DNA from: Gemmatimonadales bacterium | GTDB taxonomy: Bacteria > Gemmatimonadota > Gemmatimonadetes > Gemmatimonadales > GWC2-71-9 | Direction of reading: 5' to 3' | Assembly (NCBI GenBank): GCA_036500345.1 | Contig: DASYCE010000026.1 | Location: 1-64,000 of the forward strand | Length of the DNA: 64,000 nt | Shown here: piece by piece, positions 46,948 through 56,236 of the stretch | Layout: each line of letters starts with the position of its first letter | How positions within the stretch are numbered: the stretch's first letter is position 1 | Program-made: the position numbers and the translations under genes | Notes under the pieces: generated by a model | Database searches by the model: none | Seen by the model: only the letters and a program-made list of their open reading frames with translations | What the model was told of the DNA's origin: nothing

Positions 46948-48230
46948 CGGTCGATCTCTCCCATGACGATGTCGATGCTGGCGTTGATCGCGATCACGTC
47001 GGAGAGGAGCGCCCCTTCGCAGAGCTTGGGGAGCGACGCCAGGTTGAGGAACGATGGCGGCCGGATCCGCCACCGCACCGGCTTCGACGTACCATCCGAC
47101 ACGAAGTAGTAGCCCAGCTCTCCCTTGGGGTTCTCCACCCCGAGGTACACCTCGCCCGCCGGTACCTTGATCCCTTCCATCACCTGCTTGAAATGGAAGA
47201 TCATCGCTTCCATGTCGCTCATCGCGCGCGACTTGGGCGGCAACGTCACCCGCGGATCGTCCACGTCGACCGGACCGGGGCGCAGCCTGTCGAGCGCCTG
47301 CTCCATGATCCGCACCGCCTGGAACATCTCCTCGAGCCGGACGCGATAGCGATCGTAGCTGTCGCCGTGCTCGCCGACCGGAACGTCGAAGTCGAACTCT
47401 TCGTAACCGAGATACGGCCGGTCCTTGCGGACGTCGTACGCCACACCGCTGGCGCGGAGCATCGGCCCCGACAGCGAGTAGTTGATCGCGTCCTCCGGAC
47501 CGATCACGCCGACGTCCTGCGTGCGCCCGCACCAGATCGCGTTGCGGGTGAACATCGTGTCGACTTCGCGAAGGGTCGTCGGGAAGGTCCTCAGGAATCC
47601 CCGCAGACCATCTTCCCAGCCCTCCGGGATGTCGGCCATCATCCCGCCCACGCGCGACACCGACGTCGTCAACCGCGCCCCGGTCCACGCTTCCTGCAGG
47701 TTGTAGATCCGCTCGCGCTGATCGAACATCCAGAGGAACGGCGTATACGCACCAAGATCGATTCCCGTGGTGCCCGCCCAGACGAGATGCGAGATAATCC
47801 GGCTCATCTCGCACGCGATGACGCGCAGCAGGCGGCACCGCTCGGTGATCTCGATGCCGAGAAGCTGTTCGACCGCCAGCGCCAGGGCGATGTTGTTCGC
47901 CATCGGCGACAGGTAGTCGGTCCGGTCGGTCAGCGGGATGATCTGGTTGTAGAAGCGATACTCGCCGAGCTTCTCGAAGCCGGAATGCAGGTAGCCGATG
48001 TGCGGAATGACCCGCTTGACCGCCTCGCCTTCGAGCTCGACAACCAGGCGCAGAACTCCGTGCGTCGCCGGATGCTGCGGTCCGATGTTGACCAGCATCC
48101 GCTCGGCGCCAAAGTCGTCGTTCACCGATTCGCTCGGCCGCCGCGTCACCCCCAGCGGCACGTTGCGGACGTTGCCGCGCGCATCGAGTGTCGGCGTCGA
48201 CAGTTCCATTTCCACGGTGCGTGGGGTCAT
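46944..48230 (-). CDS. nuoD: NADH-quinone oxidoreductase subunit D
   Basis: NuoD is the 49-kDa subunit that builds the quinone site with NuoB. The 428-residue protein has NIGPQHPATHGVLRL, HIGYLHSGFEKLGE, TGARLTTSVSRVGG and the C-terminal LCEGALLSDVIAINASIDIVMGEIDR. It is a separate gene and not a nuoCD fusion. The ATG at 48230 overlaps the nuoC stop. Confidence 0.97.
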   Translation of the reverse strand: MTPRTVEMELSTPTLDARGNVRNVPLGVTRRPSESVNDDFGAERMLVNIGPQHPATHGVLRLVVELEGEAVKRVIPHIGYLHSGFEKLGEYRFYNQIIPLTDRTDYLSPMANNIALALAVEQLLGIEITERCRLLRVIACEMSRIISHLVWAGTTGIDLGAYTPFLWMFDQRERIYNLQEAWTGARLTTSVSRVGGMMADIPEGWEDGLRGFLRTFPTTLREVDTMFTRNAIWCGRTQDVGVIGPEDAINYSLSGPMLRASGVAYDVRKDRPYLGYEEFDFDVPVGEHGDSYDRYRVRLEEMFQAVRIMEQALDRLRPGPVDVDDPRVTLPPKSRAMSDMEAMIFHFKQVMEGIKVPAGEVYLGVENPKGELGYYFVSDGTSKPVRWRIRPPSFLNLASLPKLCEGALLSDVIAINASIDIVMGEIDR

Positions 48231-48850
48231 GGAAGCACCTTCCCCGCGGCGGCGAGACGTTCGCGCACGTCGGCGGGAAGCTCGTGATACGCCTCGGCGA
48301 TGGAGAGCTCTTCGAGTGAGTAGTACGCTTCGGGATTCGCCTCGAGCGCCTGGCGCGTCTGCTCCGCTCGCGACCAGTGCCCGCGCAGGGGGAACGATTT
48401 CCGCAGCGGGAATCCTTCCGAATACCCCTCCCACATCAGGATCCGCCGCAGATCGGGGTGTCCGGCGAAGCTCACACCGAACATGTCCCACACCTCACGC
48501 TCGAGCCACTCGGCGCCGTGCCAGAGATCGACGACCGAACGCACTGCGAGAGGACCGTCGGGATCAAGCTGAATCTTGACGCGCAGGTCGATCTTGCGGT
48601 CGAGCGATCGCAGCTGGTACACCACTTCCAGCGGCAACTCGGGATCGCGGTATTCGACGCAGGTCAGATCGGTCAGGTAATTGAACTGCTGCGACGGATC
48701 GGTCTGCAGCCACTGGAAGATCGCATGCGCCGGTTCATTCGCGACCGTGACGATCGCCTGGCCACAGACGATCTTCGACTCCAATGCTCCGTCGGGAAAG
48801 GCCGACTTGAGTGCCGCGAAGGTGTCCGCCGCGACTGCCGCCACGGTCAC
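48227..48850 (-). CDS. nuoC: NADH-quinone oxidoreductase subunit C
   Basis: This 207-residue 30-kDa-type subunit has the signature [20 protein letters not shown] and [13 protein letters not shown]-terminal tail follows (about residues 150-207). It begins with a GTG overlapping the nuoB stop. Confidence 0.96.
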   Translation of the reverse strand: MTVAAVAADTFAALKSAFPDGALESKIVCGQAIVTVANEPAHAIFQWLQTDPSQQFNYLTDLTCVEYRDPELPLEVVYQLRSLDRKIDLRVKIQLDPDGPLAVRSVVDLWHGAEWLEREVWDMFGVSFAGHPDLRRILMWEGYSEGFPLRKSFPLRGHWSRAEQTRQALEANPEAYYSLEELSIAEAYHELPADVRERLAAAGKVLP

Positions 48851-49464
48851 GCCGACCTCGTCTGATGGACCGAGTTGCCGAACGGCTCGGAGACTTCATC
48901 GATATCGGCTGGCCGGCGGAAGAGGCCATCAGGGCCGACCAGCTGCTCGACGCGCAGCGAGGGATCGATCATCGTCTCGCCCATGATCTTCTTCTGCAGC
49001 AGCATGATGCCGTAGATGAGCCCTTCGGGACGCGGCGGGCATCCCGGCACGTACACGTCGACCGGAATGATCGTATCGATCCCCTGCACCATCGCGTAGT
49101 TGTCGAAGATTCCACCACTCGAGGCGCAGGCGCCCATCGAAATGCACCACTTCGGTTGCGGCATCTGGTCCCAGATGCGGCGGATCACCGGCGCGAGCTT
49201 GAACGGCAGGCGGCCGGCGCAGATCAGCACGTCGGCCTGGCGCGGCGAGAAGCTCTGCCGTTCCATCCCGAAGCGCGCGATGTCGAACCGCGACGCCGCA
49301 GTCGCCATGTATTCGATGGCACAGCATGCGGTGCCGAACGGCATCGGCCAGAGCGAATTCGAGCGACCCCAGTTGGCGAGGAAATCGAGACGGGTCGTGA
49401 TCCAGTTGGGCGACATCGTCTCGTGCGTCACCGGGGCCGCGACCGGGAGCGGACTCAATCCCAT
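48847..49464 (-). CDS. nuoB: NADH-quinone oxidoreductase subunit B
   Basis: NuoB holds cluster N2, the electron donor to quinone. The 205-residue protein has the tandem cysteines in [11 protein letters not shown], plus [10 protein letters not shown] and [14 protein letters not shown]. Start ATG 49464 overlaps the last 10 bp of nuoA. Confidence 0.97.
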   Translation of the reverse strand: MGLSPLPVAAPVTHETMSPNWITTRLDFLANWGRSNSLWPMPFGTACCAIEYMATAASRFDIARFGMERQSFSPRQADVLICAGRLPFKLAPVIRRIWDQMPQPKWCISMGACASSGGIFDNYAMVQGIDTIIPVDVYVPGCPPRPEGLIYGIMLLQKKIMGETMIDPSLRVEQLVGPDGLFRRPADIDEVSEPFGNSVHQTRSA

Positions 49465-49820
49465 TGCAGTGCTCCGCGCTTCCAGATGTACACGTATCCC
49501 ACACCGAGAATGATCACGAAGGTGAACATCTCGATCAGCAGCACGCCGCCCATCTCCTTCATCTGCTGGAACGCCACCGCCCACGGGATCATGAAGACCG
49601 TCTCGATGTCGAAGACGATGAACAGCATCGCCACGAGGTAGAACTTGACCGAAAACCGCTCCCGGGCGTCGCCGATGACCGGCATCCCGGATTCGTAGGC
49701 GGACGATTTGACGGCGGTGGGGCGATGGGACGAGAGGAGGGTCGAGGCACCGATGATCAGGATCGCATTGGCGACCACGAAAACCAGAAGAAGGAGAATC
49801 GGGATGTAGGGCTGCAGCAT
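49455..49820 (-). CDS. nuoA: NADH-quinone oxidoreductase subunit A
   Basis: This 121-residue, three-helix membrane subunit has the conserved loop [20 protein letters not shown] and [12 protein letters not shown]. It is the first gene of the nuo operon. The ATG at 49820 lies 14 bp from a Rex-like operator. The Shine-Dalgarno signal is weak. Confidence 0.96.
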   Translation of the reverse strand: MLQPYIPILLLLVFVVANAILIIGASTLLSSHRPTAVKSSAYESGMPVIGDARERFSVKFYLVAMLFIVFDIETVFMIPWAVAFQQMKEMGGVLLIEMFTFVIILGVGYVYIWKRGALQWD

Positions 49821-49833
49821 CCTGGGGGCCGCC

Positions 49834-49851
49834 TCGTGAAATATTTCACAA
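49834..49851 (-). promoter_or_regulatory. Rex-type operator over the nuo transcription start
   Basis: Read on the minus strand the site is TTGTGAAATATTTCACGA. It matches the Rex consensus TTGTGA-N6-TCACAA at 16 of 18 positions and contains a perfect 14-bp palindrome GTGAAATATTTCAC (49836-49849). Rex represses respiratory genes when NAD+ is high relative to NADH, and nuo is an established Rex target in other bacteria. The site begins a few bases downstream of the predicted transcription start and ends 14 bp before the nuoA ATG, suited to blocking transcription. No rex gene is present in the window. Confidence 0.8.
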
Positions 49852-49860
49852 CCCGGAAGA

Positions 49861-49889
49861 ATAGTACCGGAAACCGGGGTCGAATTCAA
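49861..49889 (-). promoter_or_regulatory. Sigma-70-type promoter of the nuo operon
   Basis: On the minus strand TTGAAT (49884-49889), a 17-bp spacer and TACTAT (49861-49866) give a good promoter. The predicted start is near 49854, immediately before the Rex-like operator. Confidence 0.75.
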
Positions 49890-49962
49890 CGCCGCACCAT
49901 CGGCTGATCGCACGCCGCAGCAGCCGCGCGGGACCGTTGCCCGGGGTGCCGGGGCGTCGGGA

Positions 49963-49968
49963 TAGATT
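49963..49968 (+). promoter_or_regulatory. Possible -10 element of a leaderless dcd transcript
   Basis: TAGATT lies six bases before the dcd ATG, so transcription would begin at or very near the start codon. There is no Shine-Dalgarno sequence. A -35-like TTGCCC at 49937-49942 is 20 bp away, further than ideal, so the promoter is tentative. Confidence 0.4.
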
Positions 49969-49974
49969 AGTCGC

Positions 49975-50535
49975 ATGTCTATCAAATCCGACCGCTGGAT
50001 CCGCCGCATGGCGGCCGATCACGGCATGATCGAACCGTTCACCGACTCCCAGGTGCGCGCGGGCGGGATCTCGTATGGCGTCTCGTCGTACGGTTACGAC
50101 ATGCGCGTCGCTGACGAATTCCGGATCTTCACCAACGTCCTCTCCGCCGTCGTCGACCCCAAGAACTTCGACGCCAAGAGCTTCGTCGAATTCAAGGGCG
50201 ATGTCTGCGTGGTGCCGCCCAACTCGTTCGCGCTGGCGCGGTCGGTCGAGTACTTCCGGATTCCTCGCAACGTGCTGACGATCTGCGTGGGGAAATCGAC
50301 CTATGCCCGATGCGGCATCATCACCAACGTGACGCCGTTCGAGCCGGAGTGGGAAGGCCACGTGACGCTGGAAATCAGCAATACGACGCCGCTCCCCGCG
50401 CGGATCTATGCCAACGAGGGGATCTGCCAGGTGCTCTTCTTCGAAGCCGACGACGACGACATCTGCGAAACGAGCTACGCCGACAAGAAGGGGAAATATC
50501 AGGCGCAGCGCGGCGTCACCCTTCCCAGGCTCTAG
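49975..50535 (+). CDS. dcd: dCTP deaminase
   Basis: Dcd deaminates dCTP to dUTP for thymidylate synthesis. The 186-residue protein has [48 protein letters not shown], and the catalytic Glu within [16 protein letters not shown]. It is the only plus-strand gene right of dif, divergent from nuoA and ending 6 bp from the convergent M28 peptidase stop codon. Confidence 0.95.
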   Translation: MSIKSDRWIRRMAADHGMIEPFTDSQVRAGGISYGVSSYGYDMRVADEFRIFTNVLSAVVDPKNFDAKSFVEFKGDVCVVPPNSFALARSVEYFRIPRNVLTICVGKSTYARCGIITNVTPFEPEWEGHVTLEISNTTPLPARIYANEGICQVLFFEADDDDICETSYADKKGKYQAQRGVTLPRL

Positions 50536-50541
50536 CGGCTC

Positions 50542-52731
50542 CTACTCACCACGCAACCGGCCGGTGGCGGCATCGACCTGCGTCGCCACCGCACGGATCC
50601 GCGCCGCGAGATCGCGCGCTTCATGCTGCGCCCTCGGAATGTCATTGTCGCGCAACGCCTCGGCGATTCCGGGAAGGGCGACATTGGCGTAGCCGTTGTC
50701 GCGATCCGACGCGAAGACCAGGTTCTTCATGAATGGCCGGCCCGGAAGCCCCTCCGGCCGTGTCAGCTTTGGTTCGGCGGTGCGGAGGTCTCGATTCGCG
50801 GCCGCCAGGATCGACGGACTCAGATCGCCCCGCGCCAGCACCGAGTCCCGAACGTGGTTGAATCGGTCGCCCGCGGATTGCAGCGCCGCGGCGGCCTGCT
50901 GCACTGCCGTCAACTCCGGCGCGACGCGGCTCACATCGGGTTCGTGAATCCGCAATGGTGCGACCGGGCTCGCAAGCTGGCCGAGGTAACTGCCGAGCGC
51001 GGCGAAGTCGTAGGGAATCACGTCGGCGTTGGCGAGGCGCGCGATGATCACCGACACGAGGCGCCCCTCTGCGCGATGGGAGAGATATCCCGGATCGCCG
51101 AAGCGCTCCATCGCGGTGTAGGTGTCGTATGCCGAGTGATACCACCCCGCGCGACCGCTGAAACCGGTCTCGATCGACGGAATGCCGAGATAGTTGTAGA
51201 AGCCGGCGAAATCCGATCCGCCCCCAAGATCACCGAGACGCGGCTCCGGCACCTGGCGCGCATTGCGGCCCGCTTCGGGACCGCCGTTGCGACGGCCGCC
51301 ATTTCTACCGGCCGGGCGCGCGGCGTCGCCGACGATCCCCGGCCGCGCCCAATGTTCGTAGATCGACCCGGTATCGCCCGGCATCTGCACCGTCCTGGTC
51401 GCGTTGCGGATCAGCCCCTGCAGCGTGGCCGTACCGCCGGCGCCAAAGTTGCGCCCCGCTGCCGATTCGTCCTGGTTGTAGTACGCGACCGCCTCGGCCT
51501 TGAGCGAGTCACGCATCAGCTGCACCCACTCGGTCGAGCCGACAAGGCCCCATTCTTCGGCGTCCCACGTCGCGAAGACGATCGTCCTGCGAGGACGGAT
51601 CCCCTCGCTCGCGGCAGTGGCGAAGGCGCGCGCCGCCTCCATCACGCTCACGGTGCCCGAGATGTTGTCGTCGGCGCCGGGGCCCCATGCGTCGCGATGG
51701 CCACCGACAATCACCATCTCATCGGGAAAATCGGTTCCGCGGAGTCGCCCGAAGGTGTCGTAGATCGTCTTGTAGGCGCGCTGCCCGCGCTCGGGCCACA
51801 CTGCGACGCGCACCCTCACGCTGCTGTCGCCGAGGTGGTAGTCGAACTTCATCCCGCCCTGCCATCCCTGTGGCACTGCCGGACCGTGCATCTCCTTCAT
51901 CAGGATTTCGGCGTTGCCGTAGCCGATCGGGACGACCGGAATGTGCGAGATCTCGAGCGAGTCCTCGCGGACACGACGCGCGTTGGCGGTCGATGCCCAA
52001 TCGGGCGTCGTCGGGTCGCCGTCCCCGTTGTAGATCGACCCGCGCTGCACCTCCTGCGGATTGCGCATCGGCCCGTCGGGATAGACCGCGCCGCGAACGA
52101 AGCCGTCGTCGATCGGATCGGAATAGATCAGCAGTCCGACTGCACCGTGCGCTTCAGCCTCACGTGCCTTGATCCCGCGGAACGAAGCGCCGTAACGAAC
52201 GATCGCGATCTTGCCGCGCACCGAGACGCCGAGTGAATCGAGGCGCGCGAAATCGGCGGGAAGCCCCTGATTGACGTAGACAAGTGGTGCTGTGACGTCG
52301 CCCTTCCCCGATCCGCCGTTCATCGCGGGCCACGGATTCAGGATCGTGGTCGGATCACCGGGAACCGGCGGCTCGTTGAGCGACAGACGGACGCGCGTTG
52401 GCGTGATCCGCTCGACGATCGTCGAATCGTGATACGGGAGATAGACCCGGAACGCGATCCGCTGCGTGTCGAGTCCCCACGAGGCCATGTGACGGAGGAC
52501 GTAGTCGGCCGTCTCTGCCTGCGCCGGGGTTCCCGCGACATGCGGCTTGGCAGCCAGGGCGCGTGTCCAGTTCTGGGCGGACAAGGTGTCGGGGATTGCC
52601 TGGAGGCGCGATTCGAACTGCTCTTCCCTGGCGGTTCCGGCGGGGGTAAAGCCGGAAAGCGACTGGGCGGCAGCGGCTGACGCTGCCGTGAGTATCAGGA
52701 ATGCGCTGACAATGGATGGGCGGATCGACAC
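50542..52731 (-). CDS. Secreted M28 metallopeptidase (glutamate carboxypeptidase II-like)
   Basis: This 729-residue protein has a signal peptide (about residues 1-22, ending AASAAAAQS), a protease-associated domain insert (VRGKIAIVRYGASFRGIKAR) and an M28B catalytic domain. The zinc ligands are visible in GGHRDAWGPGADDN, the catalytic and ligand acidic pair in WDAEEWGL, and a late histidine in WYHSAYDTY. A dimerisation-like helical region forms the C-terminus. The layout resembles PSMA/NAALADase. It is predicted to cleave small peptides in the periplasm or outside the cell. A Gly/Asn/Arg-rich insert (GRNGGRRNGGPEAGRN) is unusual. It starts with GTG at 52731. Confidence 0.9.
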   Translation of the reverse strand: MSIRPSIVSAFLILTAASAAAAQSLSGFTPAGTAREEQFESRLQAIPDTLSAQNWTRALAAKPHVAGTPAQAETADYVLRHMASWGLDTQRIAFRVYLPYHDSTIVERITPTRVRLSLNEPPVPGDPTTILNPWPAMNGGSGKGDVTAPLVYVNQGLPADFARLDSLGVSVRGKIAIVRYGASFRGIKAREAEAHGAVGLLIYSDPIDDGFVRGAVYPDGPMRNPQEVQRGSIYNGDGDPTTPDWASTANARRVREDSLEISHIPVVPIGYGNAEILMKEMHGPAVPQGWQGGMKFDYHLGDSSVRVRVAVWPERGQRAYKTIYDTFGRLRGTDFPDEMVIVGGHRDAWGPGADDNISGTVSVMEAARAFATAASEGIRPRRTIVFATWDAEEWGLVGSTEWVQLMRDSLKAEAVAYYNQDESAAGRNFGAGGTATLQGLIRNATRTVQMPGDTGSIYEHWARPGIVGDAARPAGRNGGRRNGGPEAGRNARQVPEPRLGDLGGGSDFAGFYNYLGIPSIETGFSGRAGWYHSAYDTYTAMERFGDPGYLSHRAEGRLVSVIIARLANADVIPYDFAALGSYLGQLASPVAPLRIHEPDVSRVAPELTAVQQAAAALQSAGDRFNHVRDSVLARGDLSPSILAAANRDLRTAEPKLTRPEGLPGRPFMKNLVFASDRDNGYANVALPGIAEALRDNDIPRAQHEARDLAARIRAVATQVDAATGRLRGE

Positions 52732-52816
52732 GATGCAACTCGGGTTTGGGGCAACCGACGCCGGTATCGACGTCGCACCCTAGAACAATAGCTGAGTTCG
52801 GCGCGACCGGCTGCCG

Positions 52817-54229
52817 TTATTGCGAACCTGCGATGGCTCCGGACCGCGGCCGCACCACTGCCTGGGCATCGGCGCTCTGCGGCGCGACAGTGAAGCGCCA
52901 AGCGTGGGACGTTGCCTGGTTGGTGAGAACGGTCCCATCGAAAAAGTAGAGCGATCCTGTCGTATTGAGCGCGATCCGCACGAAGCATCCCCCAGCGTGA
53001 CAAAGGGTCGCAGAGGACGAGTGTGGCGCAGTCAGCTGCCCGAGCACGCCGAACGTTGCGGCGTTCAGCACAAGCACGCGCGGGTACCATGCGACTGGCG
53101 AGCTGCTCGAATCGGCGACGGGAGATTCGACGTAGAGTCGTGCCTTGTCCGGGCTGAACCGGACGCTCTCGACCGGATATGCGATGGTCGTGTCGTGGAC
53201 CGTCGCGCCGGTGGTGGCGTTGACAACAATTACCCTGTGCAGGTCGCCCGCATCGCCGGCCATTGCCAACAACGAACCGTCGGCCGAAAAATCCGCGTCG
53301 GTGGCGTTCGTCTGCAGATTGGAGATACGGAACGCGACATTCCCCTCTGGCATGGTCAAGACCGGAACCCCGCCGGGTGCGCTGACCGGCAGGATCGCCG
53401 CACGATCACCGCGGGGAGAAATGACGAGCCCATTCATCGGGCCGCCGACGCCGGAGACAGGAGCAAACGAGGCTCCGGCAAACGTGGTTGCGGCAGTGTC
53501 GGCCAGGCTCACGATCCACGCGCCGGTCTTCTGGGACGCGAACCACGTCGATGCTCCGAGTCGCATCACATTTTGCGCCTCGGTGAGAGGGGCCAATCGC
53601 GCCAGGCCAGCGGGAATCTGCGCTGGCACCGGAGCGAGCTGCCACGGGGCAACGATTGCAGCTGCCTGTCCCTGTTCCAGATAAAATGAGCCATCGTAGC
53701 TCGGCCCCGGGCCCCAGAGACCGACTCCGCTGCCACCATGGAGGAGCTCGCCACCGAGCGACGTGAACTGATGCGTGTCGAGGTCGACGAATCGCAGGGT
53801 GTCGTCATCCCCGCTCGTCATGATCATCGCGTGCGCGGCACTTCGCGGCGACGCGTACGTGTCCCAATCAGACGCAAACGGGTATGTGGCCACATCGGCG
53901 TAGCCGTAGACCGTGATCGAATCGAGCGGCTGGGTCCACGCGCCGAGTCGGAGAATCGGCGCAAACGATCCCGAGATCGTGTCCGGCAACGTCACCGACG
54001 CGGTGCTGTCATTCTCGCGGTGCACCGGAAGGACGTATGTGCCGAGAAAGATCGAGCCGGTATCGGTATGGGCGCGAAGCCCGGCAGAAACCACGGTCAC
54101 GGTGGACCCAGCCCAGGCGTTCGCGGAGGACACCGTGTACTGGTTGGTCACGGGAACCGAATCTGCTGAGCTGCAGGCGACAGCGCTTGCGGCGACGATC
54201 ACCATGAAGGCGCGAGGGTTGCGTGGCAT
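52817..54229 (-). CDS. Lipoprotein with propeller-like repeats, function unknown
   Basis: This 470-residue protein has a lipoprotein signal (MPRNPRAFMVIVAASAVACSS). The mature part has an N-terminal beta domain (about residues 30-110) and WD40/YVTN-like strands such as VRFSPDKARLYVESP, GLVISPRGDRAAILP and DADFSADGSLLAMAGD, suggesting a beta-propeller on the periplasmic side of a membrane. No enzyme motif is seen. The gene is preceded by another lipoprotein gene in the same direction and followed by the M28 peptidase. Confidence 0.8.
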   Translation of the reverse strand: MPRNPRAFMVIVAASAVACSSADSVPVTNQYTVSSANAWAGSTVTVVSAGLRAHTDTGSIFLGTYVLPVHRENDSTASVTLPDTISGSFAPILRLGAWTQPLDSITVYGYADVATYPFASDWDTYASPRSAAHAMIMTSGDDDTLRFVDLDTHQFTSLGGELLHGGSGVGLWGPGPSYDGSFYLEQGQAAAIVAPWQLAPVPAQIPAGLARLAPLTEAQNVMRLGASTWFASQKTGAWIVSLADTAATTFAGASFAPVSGVGGPMNGLVISPRGDRAAILPVSAPGGVPVLTMPEGNVAFRISNLQTNATDADFSADGSLLAMAGDAGDLHRVIVVNATTGATVHDTTIAYPVESVRFSPDKARLYVESPVADSSSSPVAWYPRVLVLNAATFGVLGQLTAPHSSSATLCHAGGCFVRIALNTTGSLYFFDGTVLTNQATSHAWRFTVAPQSADAQAVVRPRSGAIAGSQ

Positions 54230-54234
54230 GTTTC

Positions 54235-54263
54235 ACCCTACCACGCGGTACACCCCGCCGCAA
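54235..54263 (-). promoter_or_regulatory. Possible promoter for the propeller lipoprotein
   Basis: On the minus strand TTGCGG (54258-54263), a 17-bp spacer and TAGGGT (54235-54240) end five bases before the ATG at 54229. The GGTGA next to the ATG could alternatively act as a ribosome-binding site, so this is uncertain. Confidence 0.35.
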
Positions 54264-54282
54264 CCCTCCTGCCTCCGCAGGG

Positions 54283-55758
54283 TTACGGCACCACTCCCGT
54301 GATATCGAAGATGTCCATCTGCTGCTGTCCCGGATCGCGCGCCGCGAAGACGTAGGTCCGCCCGTTGATCACCGCGACCTCGCCGGTGTGCAGCCCGACC
54401 GGGACCGAGAAGTAGCCGGCGAGCGTCGGTGTGCCGGCCTGCGTCCGGTCGAAGATGTACAGTCCATTGCCTGGCCCACCTTCGGCGGTGATGACCAATG
54501 CCTTTCCATCCGGCGTCACGGCGACATCGCTCACGGTGGTGATGTTCGGGATGATGATCGAATCGGCGAGCGTCGGTGCGCCGTTCTCGCCAAGGCTCCA
54601 GATCTTCACGGCGTTGCCGAGCGCGCTGCGGGAACCCCAGGTTCCACTGTAGGCTGTCGAACCGAAGACCCATTGATCGGAGCCATAGCGCTCGGGGACG
54701 TTGTTGCCGCCACCCTTCACGGCGAGAGTACTCGGGTCGAGCGCCCAGAATCCGCTGAGCATGTCGGTGGCGTAGAGCGTGCCGTTGGCGAGCATCACGC
54801 CCCAGACATAGGTATTCCCGGCGCCTCCGGGCTGCACCTGCTTCACGATCCGATTCGACATGTCACCGCTGAGCGTGCCGGAGACGTCGATCTTGACCAC
54901 GCCGGCGTTGTAGTAGGCGGCGTACAGCGTCTGGTTCGCTTCATCCATCCAGAAATTGTGGGTGCCGGCACCGGGGATGTGAATGAATCCGACCTCGACC
55001 GGATTGGTGAGGTCCGATACGTCGACGATATGGATGTCGCCCGACGACGACTTCCCCACCGCTCCGGGCCCTTCCTGACCGATGAAGAGGTACTTCTTCT
55101 CGCCGGTGACCGGATTGTGGAACCACCAGCCGTTGTGGACATCCGGCGAACCGGCGTCACCGACGCTGGTGATCAGCGAGCCAACCAGCACCGGATTGGA
55201 CGGTGAGCCCCCCTTCATCCCGTTCCCCACATCGTAGATGCGGACTCCGGAGTTCCACATGAATGCGAAGGCGAGCCCGTCCCGTACGTAGGTGTCGTGA
55301 TCGAACGTCGAACCGCTCGGCGCTGGAACGCTCGCGACGAGCGTCGGCTGCACCTGCGACGTCGTCCCCGCCGTGGCGGTGAAGACGGCAGTGTCAGTGC
55401 CCTGACTGACCACGGCGCGCACCGACTGTGTCCCCGACGTCGGGCCGAGGGTAAACACGGTGGACGCGTGGCCGCTGGCATTGGTCGTGGAGATGATCGG
55501 ATTGAGCGACCCGCCGCCAGTGACGGCGGTCCATCCGACCGTCGCCCCGGAAACCGGCTGCCCCGATTGATCGGTAACGGTCACAGATAGCGGAGTGATC
55601 AGCGTCGCGTCGGGGGTGGACGTCTGTCCCGACCCGCCAAAGACGGCAACGGAGTACGGCGGACCGCCGCCACCCGGAGGAGGAGTGGTGTTGTCGTTGG
55701 ACGAACAGGCGGTGGCGAATGCTGCGGCGAATCCCGCGGCCAGGTAGAGGCGTCTCAT
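54283..55758 (-). CDS. Lipoprotein with Ig-like domain and LVIVD-type repeats
   Basis: This 491-residue protein has a lipobox (MRRLYLAAGFAAAFATAC) and a Gly/Pro linker, then a bacterial Ig-like domain (LSVTVTDQSGQPVSGATVGW, residues about 55-135). It is followed by LVIVD-like repeats, for example GVRIYDVGNG, IHIVDVSDLTNPVEVGFIHI and LYIFDRTQAGTPTLAGYFSV. It is probably exposed on the outer membrane. Function is unknown. GGAG five bases before the ATG is a clear ribosome-binding site. The gene lies next to the 21-bp repeat region. Confidence 0.82.
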   Translation of the reverse strand: MRRLYLAAGFAAAFATACSSNDNTTPPPGGGGPPYSVAVFGGSGQTSTPDATLITPLSVTVTDQSGQPVSGATVGWTAVTGGGSLNPIISTTNASGHASTVFTLGPTSGTQSVRAVVSQGTDTAVFTATAGTTSQVQPTLVASVPAPSGSTFDHDTYVRDGLAFAFMWNSGVRIYDVGNGMKGGSPSNPVLVGSLITSVGDAGSPDVHNGWWFHNPVTGEKKYLFIGQEGPGAVGKSSSGDIHIVDVSDLTNPVEVGFIHIPGAGTHNFWMDEANQTLYAAYYNAGVVKIDVSGTLSGDMSNRIVKQVQPGGAGNTYVWGVMLANGTLYATDMLSGFWALDPSTLAVKGGGNNVPERYGSDQWVFGSTAYSGTWGSRSALGNAVKIWSLGENGAPTLADSIIIPNITTVSDVAVTPDGKALVITAEGGPGNGLYIFDRTQAGTPTLAGYFSVPVGLHTGEVAVINGRTYVFAARDPGQQQMDIFDITGVVP

Positions 55759-55900
55759 GACTGCTCCGGAGGGGGCACGAACGAGGTCCGGCTGACTCGG
55801 AGGATAACGCGGTGGCGAGGTCGGCGGTTCCGGCGCCGGTTCGAGTCAGGTAACAGATAGCGGAAAACTCCGCGGGGACACCGATTTAATTGACGAAGAA

Positions 55901-56236
55901 GCCGCTCCGACAGGCGAATAGATGTTTCATACAGGCGGACAGGTAGTTAATACCGGCGAACAGGGCGCTTCAACTCGCCAACACCGTGCTCCAACTCGGC
56001 AACACGGACTTCCACCCAGGTGACACGGCGTTTCGACTCGGCAAGAGGGAGTTCCGCGGGCGATCAGCGAGCTTCGCCATTGTCACACAGCGTTCCAAGT
56101 GATCGTCAGCGCGTTCCAACAAAGAATCACCGCGTCGCAACAGAGAATCACCGCGTCGCAACAGAGAATCAGCGAGTTTCGCGGTTTACTCCGCGCGTTT
56201 CGCGGCCTGAAAAGTTCGTTCCGCGGCGGTCATCCG
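55901..56236. repeat. Degenerate 21-bp tandem repeat array, about 16 units
   Basis: From 55901 to 56047 seven 21-bp units share tails such as ACAGGCGAATAG, ACCGGCGAACAG and ACTCGGCAACAC. From about 56069 eight units share heads such as GCGTTCCAAC and GAGTTTCGCG. Units at 56132-56152 and 56153-56173 are identical at 20 of 21 bases, and the preceding unit (56111-56131) shares 18 of 21. The phase shifts by one base near 56048-56068. Weak 21-bp spacing of GCG continues to about 56440. There are no spacers, so it is not a CRISPR array. 21 bp is two helical turns or seven codons; stops interrupt the frames I checked on the minus strand. Confidence 0.75.

Noticed and set aside
54241-54282. Intrinsic terminator between the two lipoprotein genes
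   Set aside because: A CCTGC-GGAG-GCAGG hairpin exists but has no U tract and is followed by a possible promoter, so the evidence is too weak to list.
55970-56161. Small gene with heptad repeats on the minus strand in the 21-bp array
   Set aside because: The frame exists only because the 21-bp units keep phase; it ends within the array, has no start context and overlaps frames on the other strand.
55901-56236. CRISPR array
   Set aside because: Units are contiguous without unique spacers, are degenerate, and no cas genes are present.
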